Shown piece by piece: positions 46,666 to 56,629 of a DNA stretch of 64,000 nt (position 1 is the first letter of the stretch; every line of letters starts with the position of its first letter). The notes under the pieces are model-generated. The model made no database searches and was not told the DNA's origin. It saw nothing but the letters and a program-made list of their open reading frames with translations. This stretch comes from Massilia sp. BSC265 (lineage in GTDB: Bacteria; Pseudomonadota; Gammaproteobacteria; Burkholderiales; Burkholderiaceae_D). Made by a program: the position numbers and the translations under genes. The stretch is taken from positions 354,656 to 418,655 of the forward strand of contig NZ_JPXI01000037.1 in assembly GCF_000740675.1 (NCBI RefSeq), written 5' to 3'.

Positions 46666-48318
46666 ATGAATCTTATTGAAATGATCGGCAAGCTGCTCGG
46701 CGGGATCGGGTTGTTCCTGCTGGGGATGTGGTTGATGACCGACGGCCTGAAGACTGCAGCCGGTCCCGCCATGCAGTCGATCCTGGCCATGGCCACGCGC
46801 ACGCGCGCACGGGCGCTCGGCTCGGGCCTGCTGCTGACGGCGCTGGTGCAGTCGTCCAGTGCCGTGACGGTGGCAGCGATCGGCTTCGTCAATGCCGGGC
46901 TGCTGACGCTGGGTCAGGCATTGTGGGTACTGTTCGGCGCCAATGTCGGCACAACGATGACAGGATGGCTGGTGGCCGCCGCCGGATTGGGCCTCAAGAT
47001 CGAGGCTGCGGCGCTGCCGCTGATTGGCGCCGGCATGCTGTTGCATCTGGCCGGACGTGGTCCCCGCCTCGCCGCGGCCGGCTTGACGCTGGTCGGATTC
47101 GGCATCCTGTTCCTGGGCATCGACACGCTCAAAAGCGCTTTTCTCGAAGTGGCCGGCCAGTATAAATTGCCTGCGGTGGACGGAGTGGCCGGCATTGCCA
47201 TGCATCTGCTGGCCGGCTTGATGCTGACGGTCCTGATGCAATCCTCGAGTGCGGCGCTGGCAGTGGCGCTGACCGCGGCCCAGGGCGGACTGCTGTCCCT
47301 TGAACTGGCTGCCACCTTGGTGATCGGTGCCAATCTCGGCACGACCGTGACGGCGATCATTGCCGCCGCCGGCGCCACGGTCAATGCGCGCCGCGCGGCG
47401 CTGGCGCATGTCCTGTTCAATGCAGTGACGGCCATGGTTGCGCTGCTGATCCTGCCATGGTTGTTGCAGGGCGTGTCGGCCGTGGTCCGGCTGCTGGCGA
47501 CGGCGCCGGGGCCGGGTGCGTCCCTGGCGCTGTTTCATACCTTGTTCAACGTGCTGGGTGTCGTCCTGATGTGGCCGCTGACCGCACGCCTGACCGCCTT
47601 CCTGCTGAGGCGCTTTCGCTCGGAGGAAGAAGACATCGCGCGTCCACGCTATCTGGACGACAACCTGCGTACGATGCCGGAGTTGGCGGTCAGCGCCCTT
47701 GCGCGCGAACTCGAACGGATGGGCGAGCTCGCGGTTGACCTGTTGCGCCGAACCATGGCGCACCAGCCGGCAGCGCAGCTTTCGCGGCGCGCACAGGCCC
47801 TCGACACGCTGAAAGGCGAGATCGACCGCTACGTGAACGGATTGAGCCGCACGGCCATGACACCCGTCGCTTCCGGCAGGCTGGCTGCACTGCTGCGGAT
47901 GCTCCGCTACTATGCCAGCGCCGCCCGGCTTGCCCAGTCCGTCGGCAATCCAGGCGTGGTCCCCGCGTCGCCGGACACGTTCACGGCAACGGCCGTCAGA
48001 CAGTGGGTGGAAGGGGCGGACCGGCTATGCGTCGTGCTACTCGGGCAAGATCGGCCGGACCGGCAAGCGCCTGACGATGCCATGCACGACCTTGAATCGG
48101 GCTACCAGGCGCTCAAGGGCGAGCTGCTGCGCCGCGGAGCCAGCGGCTCCCTCGACCTCGCGACAATGGAAGCGCAGCTGCAGTCGACCAGCCTGATACG
48201 GCGTGCACTACAGCAGTTGGTCAAGGCGGCACGCCTGGGGGCCGAGTTCGGCACCGAGCCGGCCGCTGCGCTGGCCCCTGGCAGCAGACCTGGCGTCCTG
48301 GAAGCGGTGCCTGAGTGA
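46666..48318 (+). CDS. Na/Pi-cotransporter family protein (NptA/YjbB type) with PhoU-like tail
   Basis: A 550-residue membrane protein. The N-terminal 320 residues hold two inverted repeats with paired QSSSA motifs (ALVQSSSAVT and VLMQSSSAAL) and GANVGTT/GANLGTT loops, diagnostic of Na/Pi cotransporters. The last 200 residues are helical and PhoU-like. Likely phosphate movement across the inner membrane; homologue YjbB exports phosphate. ATG 46666 has TGAGG upstream. It is the second gene of a two-gene operon. Confidence 0.92.
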   Translation: MNLIEMIGKLLGGIGLFLLGMWLMTDGLKTAAGPAMQSILAMATRTRARALGSGLLLTALVQSSSAVTVAAIGFVNAGLLTLGQALWVLFGANVGTTMTGWLVAAAGLGLKIEAAALPLIGAGMLLHLAGRGPRLAAAGLTLVGFGILFLGIDTLKSAFLEVAGQYKLPAVDGVAGIAMHLLAGLMLTVLMQSSSAALAVALTAAQGGLLSLELAATLVIGANLGTTVTAIIAAAGATVNARRAALAHVLFNAVTAMVALLILPWLLQGVSAVVRLLATAPGPGASLALFHTLFNVLGVVLMWPLTARLTAFLLRRFRSEEEDIARPRYLDDNLRTMPELAVSALARELERMGELAVDLLRRTMAHQPAAQLSRRAQALDTLKGEIDRYVNGLSRTAMTPVASGRLAALLRMLRYYASAARLAQSVGNPGVVPASPDTFTATAVRQWVEGADRLCVVLLGQDRPDRQAPDDAMHDLESGYQALKGELLRRGASGSLDLATMEAQLQSTSLIRRALQQLVKAARLGAEFGTEPAAALAPGSRPGVLEAVPE

Positions 48319-48348
48319 GTTCGGTCCCCGGCTGGATACCTTGTCCAA

Positions 48349-50031
48349 TTAAGCCGATTGCTTCTCGTCGCGCAGCTCGCGCCGCAGGATCTTGCCCACA
48401 TTGGTCTTCGGCAGCGTCTCGCGGAACTCCACGTACTTCGGCCGCTTGTAGCCGGTAAACTGCTCCTTGCAGTAGGCGATCACCGCGTCGCTGGTCAGGG
48501 CAGGATCCTTCCTGACGATGTACAGCTTGACGGCCTCGCCCGAGTTCTTGTCCGGGACGCCGACGCAGGCCACTTCCAGCACGCCCGGCATCGCCGCGAC
48601 CACGCCTTCGATCTCGTTCGGGTAGACGTTGAAGCCCGAGACCAGGATCATGTCCTTCTTGCGGTCGACGATGCGGGTGTAGCCCTGTTCGTCCATGATG
48701 CCGACGTCGCCGGTCTTGAAGAAGCCGTCCGGCGTCATGACCTTGGCGGTTTCGTCGTCGCGCTGCCAGTAGCCGGCCATCACCTGCGGGCCGCGCACCG
48801 CGATCTCGCCGGCGGTGCCGAATGGGACTTCATTGCCGGCTTCGTCGAGGATGCGGATCTCGGTCGAAGGCAGCGGCAGGCCGATGGTGCCGGTGAAGTC
48901 GCTGATGTCGCAGCGGTTCGCAGTGACCACCGGCGAGGTCTCCGACAGGCCATAGCCTTCGACGATCGGGGTGCCGGTGATGTGCAGCCACTTGTCCGCC
49001 ACCGCCTTCTGCACCGCCATGCCGCCGCCCGGGCACACCAGCAGGCCGGAGAAGTCGAGCTTGGCGAATTCCGCGTTGTTCACGAGGCCGTTGTACAGCG
49101 TGTTCACGGCCGGGAAGATGTTGATGCGGTAGTCGGCCAGCTCCTTGATGAAGCCCGGAATGTCGCGCGGGTTCGGGATGAGCAGGTTCATGCCGCCCAC
49201 GCGCAGGCCCAGCAGCGCGCACACGGTCAGCGCATAGATGTGGTACAGCGGCAGCGCGCACACGAACTGCGGCTGCTCGCCGGCCTTCAGCTTGCCCAAG
49301 GTCGGGGCAAACCAGGCTTCGTTCTGCAGCACGTTGGCGATCACGTGCTTGTGCAGCAGCACGGCGCCCTTCGAGATGCCGGTGGTGCCGCCGGTGTACT
49401 GCAGGAAGGCGATGTCGTCATGGCCGATGGCGACCGGGCGCAGGGTCGCGCCCGAGGCCTCCGCCAGCATGCGCTTGAAGCCGACCGAACCCGGCAGCGA
49501 CCAGGCCGGCACCATCTTCTTGACCTTGCGTACCACCAGGTTCACCAGCATGCCCTTCAGGCCGCCCAGCAGGTCACCCATGCTGGCCACGACGACGTGC
49601 TTGACCTCGGTATTGCCGATCACCTGCTCCAAGGTGTGGGCGAAGTTCTCCAGCACCACGATGGCCTCGGCGCCGGAATCCTTCAGCTGGTGCTGCAGCT
49701 CGCGCGGGGTGTACAGCGGATTGACGTTGACGATCACGTAGCCGGCGCGCAACACGGCGGCCATCGCCACCGGGTACTGCAGCACGTTCGGCAGCATGAT
49801 GGCCACGCGCGCGCCCGGCTTGAGGCCGCCGCCCTGCAGCCAGGCGGCCATGCGGGCGGACAGGCGGTCCAGTTCGGCGAACGTCAGGGTCTTGCCCATG
49901 CACGCATAGGCCTTGCGGTCGGCATACTTGCGGAACGCCTCCTCCAGCAGATGCGTCAGGGAGCGATACTGCGTGGGGTCGATCTCCGCAGGTACGCCGC
50001 TCTCATACGACTTGAGCCAAAACTTGTCCAT
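48349..50031 (-). CDS. Long-chain fatty acid-CoA ligase, tandem copy 2
   Basis: A 560-residue AMP-forming acyl-CoA synthetase (FadD type; E. coli 561), activating fatty acids with ATP and CoA for beta-oxidation. It has the P-loop YTGGTTGISKGAVL, the A8 region DRKKDMILVSGFNVYPNEIE and the C-terminal Lys of KTNVGKILRR. ATG 50031 has GTGAGG upstream. It is a clear full-length paralogue of the next gene, 120 bp away on the same strand, with a hairpin terminator between; the two probably arose by tandem duplication. Confidence 0.93.
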   Translation of the reverse strand: MDKFWLKSYESGVPAEIDPTQYRSLTHLLEEAFRKYADRKAYACMGKTLTFAELDRLSARMAAWLQGGGLKPGARVAIMLPNVLQYPVAMAAVLRAGYVIVNVNPLYTPRELQHQLKDSGAEAIVVLENFAHTLEQVIGNTEVKHVVVASMGDLLGGLKGMLVNLVVRKVKKMVPAWSLPGSVGFKRMLAEASGATLRPVAIGHDDIAFLQYTGGTTGISKGAVLLHKHVIANVLQNEAWFAPTLGKLKAGEQPQFVCALPLYHIYALTVCALLGLRVGGMNLLIPNPRDIPGFIKELADYRINIFPAVNTLYNGLVNNAEFAKLDFSGLLVCPGGGMAVQKAVADKWLHITGTPIVEGYGLSETSPVVTANRCDISDFTGTIGLPLPSTEIRILDEAGNEVPFGTAGEIAVRGPQVMAGYWQRDDETAKVMTPDGFFKTGDVGIMDEQGYTRIVDRKKDMILVSGFNVYPNEIEGVVAAMPGVLEVACVGVPDKNSGEAVKLYIVRKDPALTSDAVIAYCKEQFTGYKRPKYVEFRETLPKTNVGKILRRELRDEKQSA

Positions 50032-50076
50032 CCGTGCCTCACCTTCTGTATCTGATACTGTGTCCATTAAATGCAA

Positions 50077-50099
50077 AGCCGCCCGGAGCGCGGGCGGCT
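50077..50099 (-). terminator. Hairpin terminator between the fadD paralogues
   Basis: On the minus strand, AGCCGCCCG-CGCT-CCGGGCGGCT is followed by TTGCATTT. It ends the upstream fadD transcript, so copy 2 likely has its own promoter or is reached only by read-through. Confidence 0.65.
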
Positions 50100-50151
50100 T
50101 GTGCGGGCCGGCAGGGACAGAATCGCCCCGTGCCCGGCCTTCATGCTGCCG

Positions 50152-51837
50152 TCAGGCGGTTTCCGCCTGCTTCTTCTCGTCCCGCAGTGCGCGGCGCAGG
50201 ATCTTGCCGACGTTGGTCTTCGGCAGCTCGTCGCGGAACTCGATGTACTTCGGTTTCTTGTAGCCGGTGAACTGCTGCTTGCAGTAGTCCATCAGCTGCT
50301 CGGCGGTGAGGTTCGGGTCCTTGCGCACCACGAATACCTTTACCGCTTCGCCGGAATGCTCGTCCGGCACGCCGATCACGGCACATTCCAGCACGCCCGG
50401 GTGGCCGGCGATCACGCCTTCCAGCTCGTTCGGGTAGACGTTGAAGCCGGAGACCAGGATCATGTCCTTCTTGCGGTCGACGATCTTCACGTAGCCGTTC
50501 TCGTCCATGATACCGACGTCGCCCGACTTGAAGAAGCCGTCCGGCGTCATGACCTTGGCCGTCTCGTCCGGACGGTTCCAGTAGCCCGCCATCACCTGCG
50601 GGCCCCGGATCGCGATCTCGCCGATCTGGCCGATGTCCATCGGCTTGCCTTCGTCGTCCAGGATCGCGATGTCGGTGGACGGGATCGGCAGGCCGATGGT
50701 GCCGGTGAATTCCTTCACGTCGGCGCGGTTGCAGGTGGCTACCGGCGAGGTCTCCGACAGGCCGTAGCCTTCGATGATCGCGGTGCCGGTGACCTGCTTC
50801 CACTTGTCGTTGACGGCCTTCTGCACCGCCATGCCGCCGCCGTTCGACACCTTCAGGCCCGAGAAGTCCACGGTCCCGATATCCGGGTGGTTCACCAGCG
50901 CGTTGTACAGCGTGTTCACCGCCGGCAGCATGTTGATCTTGTACTTGCCCAGCTCCTTGATGAAGCCCGGGATGTCGCGCGGGTTCACGATCAGGATGTT
51001 CAGGGCGCCGGTGCGCATGCCCCACATCGCGCAGGCCGTCAGCGCAAAGATGTGGTACAGCGGCAGCGCGCACACGATCACGGTCTGCTCGTTCGACTGT
51101 CCCATCGCCGGCGCCGACCAGGCTTCGGTCTGCAGCACGTTGGCGATCACGTTGCGGTGCGTGAGCGTGGCGCCTTTCGACACGCCGGTGGTGCCGCCGG
51201 TGTACTGCAGGAAGGCGACGTCCGAGGATTTCAGCTCGACCTTGGTGAACGGCATCCTGGCGCCCTGCGAGAGGGTGTCCTTGAAGCGCACCATGTTCGG
51301 CAGGGAGTACTCCGGCACCATCTTCTTGATGTTGCGGACCACGAAGTTGACCAGCATGCCCTTGGCACCGCCCAGCATCTCGCCCATGCTCGCCACCACC
51401 ACGTGCTTGAGCGGGGTCTTGCCCATCACCTGCTGCACCGTGTTCGCGAAGTTCTCGAGCACGATGATCGCCTCGCTGCCCGAGTCCTTGATCTGGTGCT
51501 CGAGCTCGCGCGGCGTGTACAGCGGGTTCACGTTGACCACGGTATAGCCGGCGCGCAGCACCGCCGCGATCGCGACCGGGTACTGCAGCACGTTCGGCAT
51601 CATGATCGCCACGCGCGCGCCGGGCTCCATGCCACGGCTCTGCAGCCAGGCCGCGAGCTTCTTCGAGTAGGCATCCAGCTCGCCGTAGGTGAGGTACTTG
51701 TCCATGCACACGTACGCGTTGCGGTCGGCGTACTTGCTGAAGGATTCCTCCAGCATGTGCACCAGCGACGCGTACTGGTCAGGGTTGATCTCGCTTGGTA
51801 CGTTCGGGGGGTACGACTTCAGCCAAATTTTTTCCAT
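50152..51837 (-). CDS. Long-chain fatty acid-CoA ligase, tandem copy 1
   Basis: A 561-residue AMP-forming acyl-CoA synthetase of the FadD type. Core motifs are YTGGTTGVSKGATLTH, GYGLSETSPVATCNR and DRKKDMILVSGFNVYPNELEG, with KTNVGKILRR at the C-terminus. It shares the N-terminal pattern (M-K-WLKSY-P-EI-P-QY-SL) with the neighbouring paralogue. Both appear functional. Chain-length preference cannot be inferred; duplicates commonly split substrate range or regulation. Confidence 0.94.
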   Translation of the reverse strand: MEKIWLKSYPPNVPSEINPDQYASLVHMLEESFSKYADRNAYVCMDKYLTYGELDAYSKKLAAWLQSRGMEPGARVAIMMPNVLQYPVAIAAVLRAGYTVVNVNPLYTPRELEHQIKDSGSEAIIVLENFANTVQQVMGKTPLKHVVVASMGEMLGGAKGMLVNFVVRNIKKMVPEYSLPNMVRFKDTLSQGARMPFTKVELKSSDVAFLQYTGGTTGVSKGATLTHRNVIANVLQTEAWSAPAMGQSNEQTVIVCALPLYHIFALTACAMWGMRTGALNILIVNPRDIPGFIKELGKYKINMLPAVNTLYNALVNHPDIGTVDFSGLKVSNGGGMAVQKAVNDKWKQVTGTAIIEGYGLSETSPVATCNRADVKEFTGTIGLPIPSTDIAILDDEGKPMDIGQIGEIAIRGPQVMAGYWNRPDETAKVMTPDGFFKSGDVGIMDENGYVKIVDRKKDMILVSGFNVYPNELEGVIAGHPGVLECAVIGVPDEHSGEAVKVFVVRKDPNLTAEQLMDYCKQQFTGYKKPKYIEFRDELPKTNVGKILRRALRDEKKQAETA

Positions 51838-52028
51838 CGGATGCCTCTGTCTCGAAAATAGTTATCGTTGTGGTCCGAGCGGCCGCGGCGCGCAGCCGGG
51901 GGTCTCCTCCCCGTACTGTCGCACGCGCGAAGCTTGCGCCTTTGCTATCGCCTGTTTGTGATGCTATCGGGCAGCGGCAATGCGCGCAAGTTCTTTTAAG
52001 TCGATTGGAACGGCTCCTCTATATACGC

Positions 52029-53159
52029 TTATTTCGCCATATCGCCAGCGTCTCCCATGGTGCGCTGCACCACGAGCGGTGCGGTCGGGGCCGGCGCAGC
52101 CAGCTTGGCCAGCACGCGGTGGCGCTCGGCCTTGTCGAGCTTGGCGATCTGCTTGACCGACTTGTAGAAAGCGTTCCAAGTGCGTTCCTTGCGCAGCAAG
52201 GCGCGGAAGGCCGGGACGAAGTCGTTGTAGGTGGCGATCGAGGCCAGGTGGGCGTTCGACAGGGGCTCGGCAAAGAAGCGGTCATAGCCCGAGTAGCCGC
52301 CCCAGTTCGCCTTCAGCACCTGGTAGTCGTCCTTCAGCGCGATGAACAGCCGGGCCTTGGTGGCGCGCTTTTCATCCTTGCTCATGTCGCTGGCATAGGT
52401 CTTCTCCAGCTCGCTGCGGTAGCGCACCAGCAGCGCCATGAAATCCCTCTTGCGCACGGTGTAGCGCTCGAAAGCCTCAACCATGGCCTGGTTGCCGAAG
52501 CGTTCCAGCCAAGCTTCCACGCCGGCCTGCTCCACCGCGCTGGCAAAGGATTCGTTGAACTTCGAATCGCCCTGCACGTACACCACCTGGTGGGCCAGCT
52601 CGTGGAAGATCAGGCGCGCCAGCTCGGCGTCCGGATAGTTGATGAAGGTCGAGATCAAGGGATCGCTGAACCAGCCCAGGGTCGAGTAGGCACTGACGCC
52701 GCCGACTTCCACGTCATGGCCCTGGCTGCGCAGCTGTTTCGCATAGGCCTGGGCCTCCTGCTTGCTGTAGTAGCCGCGGTAGTTCACGCAGCCGGCCACC
52801 GGGAAGCACCATTGCAGGGGCTTGAGCGACAGCTCGGGCGTGGCAACCACGTTCCACAGCACATAGGGACGCTTGATGTTGGTGAAGTTGGTGTAGCTGC
52901 CGTTGTCGGGCAGCTTCATTTCCTGGATCGCGTAGCGGCGGATCTGGCGCGCGCTTTCCAGGCGGTGGCGAAGCTTGGTGTTGGTGGAAGGATCGGCCAG
53001 CCAGGCATCGATCGGACGGGAATCCGTCAGCAGTTCGAGCTGGCCTTGTGCGGCCTGGGTGTAGTAGGAAAGGGATGTACAGCTTGACAACATCAGGGCC
53101 GCAGCTGTAGCAGCCATGAATGGCCGGAAGGCCCGGGAAAATCTAGTGGTGGATTTCAT
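52029..53159 (-). CDS. Predicted zinc aminopeptidase lipoprotein (PF10023 type)
   Basis: A 376-residue envelope protein with a lipobox (LSSC, Cys27) and the COG4324 predicted-aminopeptidase pattern. The zinc motif is HELAH (His186, Glu187, His190) in ARLIFHELAHQVVYVQGDSKFNESFAS, with the third ligand probably Glu203, and the preceding STLGWFSDPL is family-typical. Activity is predicted and not proven for the family. Its start overlaps the molybdopterin oxidoreductase 3' end by 17 bp, so they are one transcript. Confidence 0.88.
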   Translation of the reverse strand: MKSTTRFSRAFRPFMAATAAALMLSSCTSLSYYTQAAQGQLELLTDSRPIDAWLADPSTNTKLRHRLESARQIRRYAIQEMKLPDNGSYTNFTNIKRPYVLWNVVATPELSLKPLQWCFPVAGCVNYRGYYSKQEAQAYAKQLRSQGHDVEVGGVSAYSTLGWFSDPLISTFINYPDAELARLIFHELAHQVVYVQGDSKFNESFASAVEQAGVEAWLERFGNQAMVEAFERYTVRKRDFMALLVRYRSELEKTYASDMSKDEKRATKARLFIALKDDYQVLKANWGGYSGYDRFFAEPLSNAHLASIATYNDFVPAFRALLRKERTWNAFYKSVKQIAKLDKAERHRVLAKLAAPAPTAPLVVQRTMGDAGDMAK

Positions 53160-55248
53160 CTCGCGTCGACGGTGCGGCTTTTTCGACCTGCACCAGGGTA
53201 TCGTAGAAAGTGGGCGCCCTGCCCATGTCGGTCAGTCGCTGGCTGGTCACTTCGTTGGCGTTCTTGCCGTCGCTGGCGAGCTTCTTCCACCAGATCGACA
53301 AGCCCACCACCAGTCCTTCGCGCGCCTTGTCGGTGACGCGTGCACGGGCAACGAACGAGCCGCGGTCATTGAAGATACGCGCCATGTCACCGTGCGCGAT
53401 GCCGCGTCGTGCGGCATCGTTCGGGTGGATGTCGAGGTGCGGCTCGCCCTCTGTTGCGCGTAGGCTCTGTACATTGACAAAGGTTGAGTTGAGGAAGTTC
53501 CTTGCCGGAGGCGAGATCATCGCCAGCGGGTACTTCCGAGCCAGCTCCGGGTTGGAGGCAGCCGATTCATACGGCGGGATATAGGCCGGGACCGGGTCGA
53601 GCCCGTCGCGCGCCATGCTGCTCGAATAGAATTCGCACTTGCCCGACGGGGTCGGGAAGCCGCCTTCGGCAAACGGCGCCTCCGGCATGTTGAGTTTCTG
53701 CCAGCCCTTTTGCTTGAGCGACTCCCAATCGAAGTGCACCGCGCGCTCGTGGCGCTTGTCGAAGGCCTGGGCGGCCAACTCGTCGTCGGTCTCCTTGAAA
53801 CACGGGTCGTCGAAGCCCATGCGCGCGGCCAGCAGGCGGAAGAATTCCGTGTTCGGTTTGGCTTCGCCGATCGGGGCGATCGCGGCGTTATTCGCCATCA
53901 TGTACAGGTGGCCATAGGCCAGGTGGGCATCGACGTGCTCGAGCTGGGTGGTGGCCGGCAGCAGGATGTCGGCATAGTCGGCAGTGTCGGTCTGGAAGTG
54001 TTCCAGCACCACGGTGAACAGGTCTTCGCGTTCGAAGCCCTGTGCTACTCGTGCGGAATCCGGGGCAATCGCCAGCGGGTTGGCGTTATAGACGATAACG
54101 GCTTCGATCTTCGGGCCGAACTCGGGCGAGGCCTCCTTGAGCAGGTCATCGCCGATGGTCGTCATGTTGACGGTGCGTGGGCTGCGGCCATCGAGCAGGT
54201 CCGGGCGCTGCAGGAAGGGGCGGTTGGCCGGGAAGGAACCCGAGGTCGACAGCTGCACTCCACCTGCCTTGTGGCGCCAGGCCCCGACCAGGGCTGGCAG
54301 GCAGGCAATGTTGCGCACAGCCATGCCGCCGCCGCGCACGCGCTGCAGTCCGTAATTCATGCGGATCGCCGCGCCCTCGCCGCTGCGTGCGGTCTGGCCG
54401 TAGAGGCGTGTCAGTTCGACCACTTCATCGGCGGTAATGCCGCAGGTGTCGGCGGTGCGTTCCGGCGTCCATTCAAGGGCGCGCTGCTTGAGTGCTTCGT
54501 AGCCGAGCGTGTACCTGGCCACGTAATCGTGGTCGACCAGGTCTTCCGTGATCAATACGTGCATCATGCCCAGCACCAGCGCGGCGTCCGTGCCCGGCAG
54601 CAGGGCGATGTGCTGGTGGCATTTTTCGGCCGTCAGCGAGCGATACGGGTCGATCGCAATCAGCTTGGCGCCGCGGCGCTTGGCTTCCTGCACGCGCATC
54701 CAGAGGTGCAGGTTGGAGGCGATCGGGTTGCCGCCCCAGATCAGGATCAGCTTGGCATCCTGGAAGTGCTCGATGTCGGTACCGATCGAACCGCCGATGG
54801 TGTACTTGTAGCCGGTGGCGCCGGCGGTGGCGCAGATGGTGCGGTCCAGCAGCGAGGCCCCGAGCTTGTTGAAGAAGCGCAAAGACATCGAGTCGCCCTG
54901 CACCAGGCCCATGGTGCCGGCATAGCTGTACGGGAGAATGGCTTGCGGGTCGCGCGATGCGATCTCGCCCAGGCGCGCCGCGATCTCGTCGATGGCCTGC
55001 TCCCAGCTGATGCGCTCAAATTTTCCCTCGCCCTTGCGGCCCACGCGGCGCATCGGGTACAGCACGCGGTCCGCATGATAGGTGCGCTCCACGTAGCGCG
55101 ACACCTTGGTGCACAGCACACCGTTCGTCGTCGGATGCTCCGGGTCGCCCTTCACTTCCGTTGCCACGCCATTGTCGACGGTGACGAGGATGGCGCAGGT
55201 ATCGGGGCAATCGTGGGGGCAGGCGGCGCGGACTTGTGTGACTGGCAT
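53143..55248 (-). CDS. Molybdopterin oxidoreductase (DMSO reductase family) with a 4Fe-4S site
   Basis: A 701-residue molybdoenzyme with the [4Fe-4S] ligands Cys10, Cys14, Cys18 and Cys46 (CPHDCPDTC and GVLCTK), the bis-MGD domains (GNPIASNLHLW, IDPYRSLTAEKCHQHIALLPGTDAAL) and a C-terminal molydop-binding domain (HPNDAARRGIAHGDMARI). No Tat signal, so cytoplasmic; no electron-transfer subunits adjacent. I chose ATG 55248 (MPVTQVRAACPHDCPD). Substrate unknown; the family includes formate, nitrate and thiosulfate/polysulfide enzymes. Confidence 0.9.
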   Translation of the reverse strand: MPVTQVRAACPHDCPDTCAILVTVDNGVATEVKGDPEHPTTNGVLCTKVSRYVERTYHADRVLYPMRRVGRKGEGKFERISWEQAIDEIAARLGEIASRDPQAILPYSYAGTMGLVQGDSMSLRFFNKLGASLLDRTICATAGATGYKYTIGGSIGTDIEHFQDAKLILIWGGNPIASNLHLWMRVQEAKRRGAKLIAIDPYRSLTAEKCHQHIALLPGTDAALVLGMMHVLITEDLVDHDYVARYTLGYEALKQRALEWTPERTADTCGITADEVVELTRLYGQTARSGEGAAIRMNYGLQRVRGGGMAVRNIACLPALVGAWRHKAGGVQLSTSGSFPANRPFLQRPDLLDGRSPRTVNMTTIGDDLLKEASPEFGPKIEAVIVYNANPLAIAPDSARVAQGFEREDLFTVVLEHFQTDTADYADILLPATTQLEHVDAHLAYGHLYMMANNAAIAPIGEAKPNTEFFRLLAARMGFDDPCFKETDDELAAQAFDKRHERAVHFDWESLKQKGWQKLNMPEAPFAEGGFPTPSGKCEFYSSSMARDGLDPVPAYIPPYESAASNPELARKYPLAMISPPARNFLNSTFVNVQSLRATEGEPHLDIHPNDAARRGIAHGDMARIFNDRGSFVARARVTDKAREGLVVGLSIWWKKLASDGKNANEVTSQRLTDMGRAPTFYDTLVQVEKAAPSTRDEIHH

Positions 55249-55348
55249 CGGGCAGGAAATGAGAGGGAAGATACTTCGAGAAACCAGTACTTTATCCGAT
55301 TCCGGCATGCTCCGTGCCCTCCTCTTTCATTGACTGTTTGAGGCAGGC

Positions 55349-55354
55349 TACAAT
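55349..55354 (+). promoter_or_regulatory. -10 box upstream of the M20 amidohydrolase gene
   Basis: TACAAT lies 45 bp before ATG 55399, with a weak -35 at 17-bp spacing. Located in the 150-bp gap between divergent genes. Confidence 0.4.
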
Positions 55355-55398
55355 GGTTCAAAGCATGCAATGCAAGCATGACAAAAAAGGAGAGACAG

Positions 55399-56592
55399 AT
55401 GAAACTCGTGGAACCAATCCTCGCCTTTCAGCCGGAGCTGCAGGAGATCCGGCGCGACCTGCATGCGCATCCGGAGCTGTGTTACGAAGAACAACGCACC
55501 GCCGACGTGGTGGCGGCGCGGCTGACGGAATGGGGTATCCCGATCGTGCGCGGCCTGGGGGTCACCGGTGTCGTCGGCATCGTCAGGAACGGCACCTCGA
55601 ACCGTGCGATCGGCCTGCGCGCCGACATGGATGCGCTGCCCATGCAAGAGATCAATGGGTTCGCCCACGCTTCGCGTCATCCGGGCAAGATGCACGCCTG
55701 TGGCCACGACGGACACACTGCCATGCTGCTCGGCGCGGCGCATCACCTGGCGCAGCACCGCAATTTCGACGGCACCGTCTACCTGATCTTCCAGCCGGCC
55801 GAGGAAGGCGGGGGTGGCGCGCGCCGCATGATGGACGACGGCTTGTTCCAGCAGTTCCCGATGGAGGCGGTGTACGGCATGCACAACTGGCCGGGCATCG
55901 CCGAGGGGCACTTCGGCGTTGTGTCCGGGCCCATGATGGCCTCCAGTAACGAATTCCGTGTCACCGTGCGCGGCAAGGGCGCGCATGCGGCGCAGCCGCA
56001 CCGCGGCATCGACCCGGTCATGGTGGCGGTGCAGATCGCCCAAGCCTGGCAGACCATCGTGTCGCGCGAAAAGAATCCGCTCGAGTCGGCGGTGCTGTCG
56101 ATCACCCAGATCCATGCGGGCAGCGCCACCAACGTCATTCCCGACGAAGCCGAACTGGTGGGCACCGTGCGCACCTTCTCGACCGGTGTGCTGGACCTGA
56201 TCCAGCGTCGCATGGAAGAGATGGCCAACGGTGTTGCCGCGGCTTTCAATGCCTCGGTCAACTTCAGCTTCAAGCGCAATTACCCGCCGCTGATCAACCA
56301 TCCGGAACAGACGGCATTTGCGGTGGAGGCGATGCGCGACGTGGTGGGGGCGGAGCGCGTGGATACGAACGTCGAGCCGACCATGGGGGCGGAAGACTTT
56401 GCCTTCATGCTGCAGGAAAAGCCGGGGTGCTATGTGTTCATCGGCAATGGCGAAGGTACGCACCGCGCAGGCGGGCATGGGCTGGGGCCATGCCAGCTGC
56501 ATAACACCAGTTATGACTTCAATGACAAGCTGTTGCCGATCGGGGCGAGTTATTGGGTGCGGCTGGTGGAGATGAGCTTGCCGAAGGCTTGA
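55399..56592 (+). CDS. M20 family amidohydrolase (hippurate hydrolase/aminoacylase type)
   Basis: A 397-residue cytoplasmic zinc/manganese amidohydrolase cleaving N-acyl amino acids. The metal site is Cys101 and His103 (HACGHDGHT), Glu135/Glu136 (PAEEGGGG), and HNW plus MGAEDFAFML near the end; dimerisation domain starts VTVRGKGAHAAQPHRG. The Cys in HACGH is typical of the hippuricase/IAA-amidohydrolase branch. ATG 55399 has AAAAGGAGAG upstream. Substrate not determinable. A REP palindrome follows at once. Confidence 0.93.
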   Translation: MKLVEPILAFQPELQEIRRDLHAHPELCYEEQRTADVVAARLTEWGIPIVRGLGVTGVVGIVRNGTSNRAIGLRADMDALPMQEINGFAHASRHPGKMHACGHDGHTAMLLGAAHHLAQHRNFDGTVYLIFQPAEEGGGGARRMMDDGLFQQFPMEAVYGMHNWPGIAEGHFGVVSGPMMASSNEFRVTVRGKGAHAAQPHRGIDPVMVAVQIAQAWQTIVSREKNPLESAVLSITQIHAGSATNVIPDEAELVGTVRTFSTGVLDLIQRRMEEMANGVAAAFNASVNFSFKRNYPPLINHPEQTAFAVEAMRDVVGAERVDTNVEPTMGAEDFAFMLQEKPGCYVFIGNGEGTHRAGGHGLGPCQLHNTSYDFNDKLLPIGASYWVRLVEMSLPKA

Positions 56593-56596
56593 TTTT

Positions 56597-56629
56597 CGTA
56601 GGGTGAGCGGGAGACCCGCCCACCCTACG
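56597..56629. repeat. REP-like palindrome, copy 3
   Basis: CGTAGGGTGAGCGGG-AGA-CCCGCCCACCCTACG, a 15-bp stem with one mismatch. It has the head sequence of copies 1 and 2 but is symmetrical. Its right edge overlaps the last five bases of the convergent dehydrogenase gene. Confidence 0.8.
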
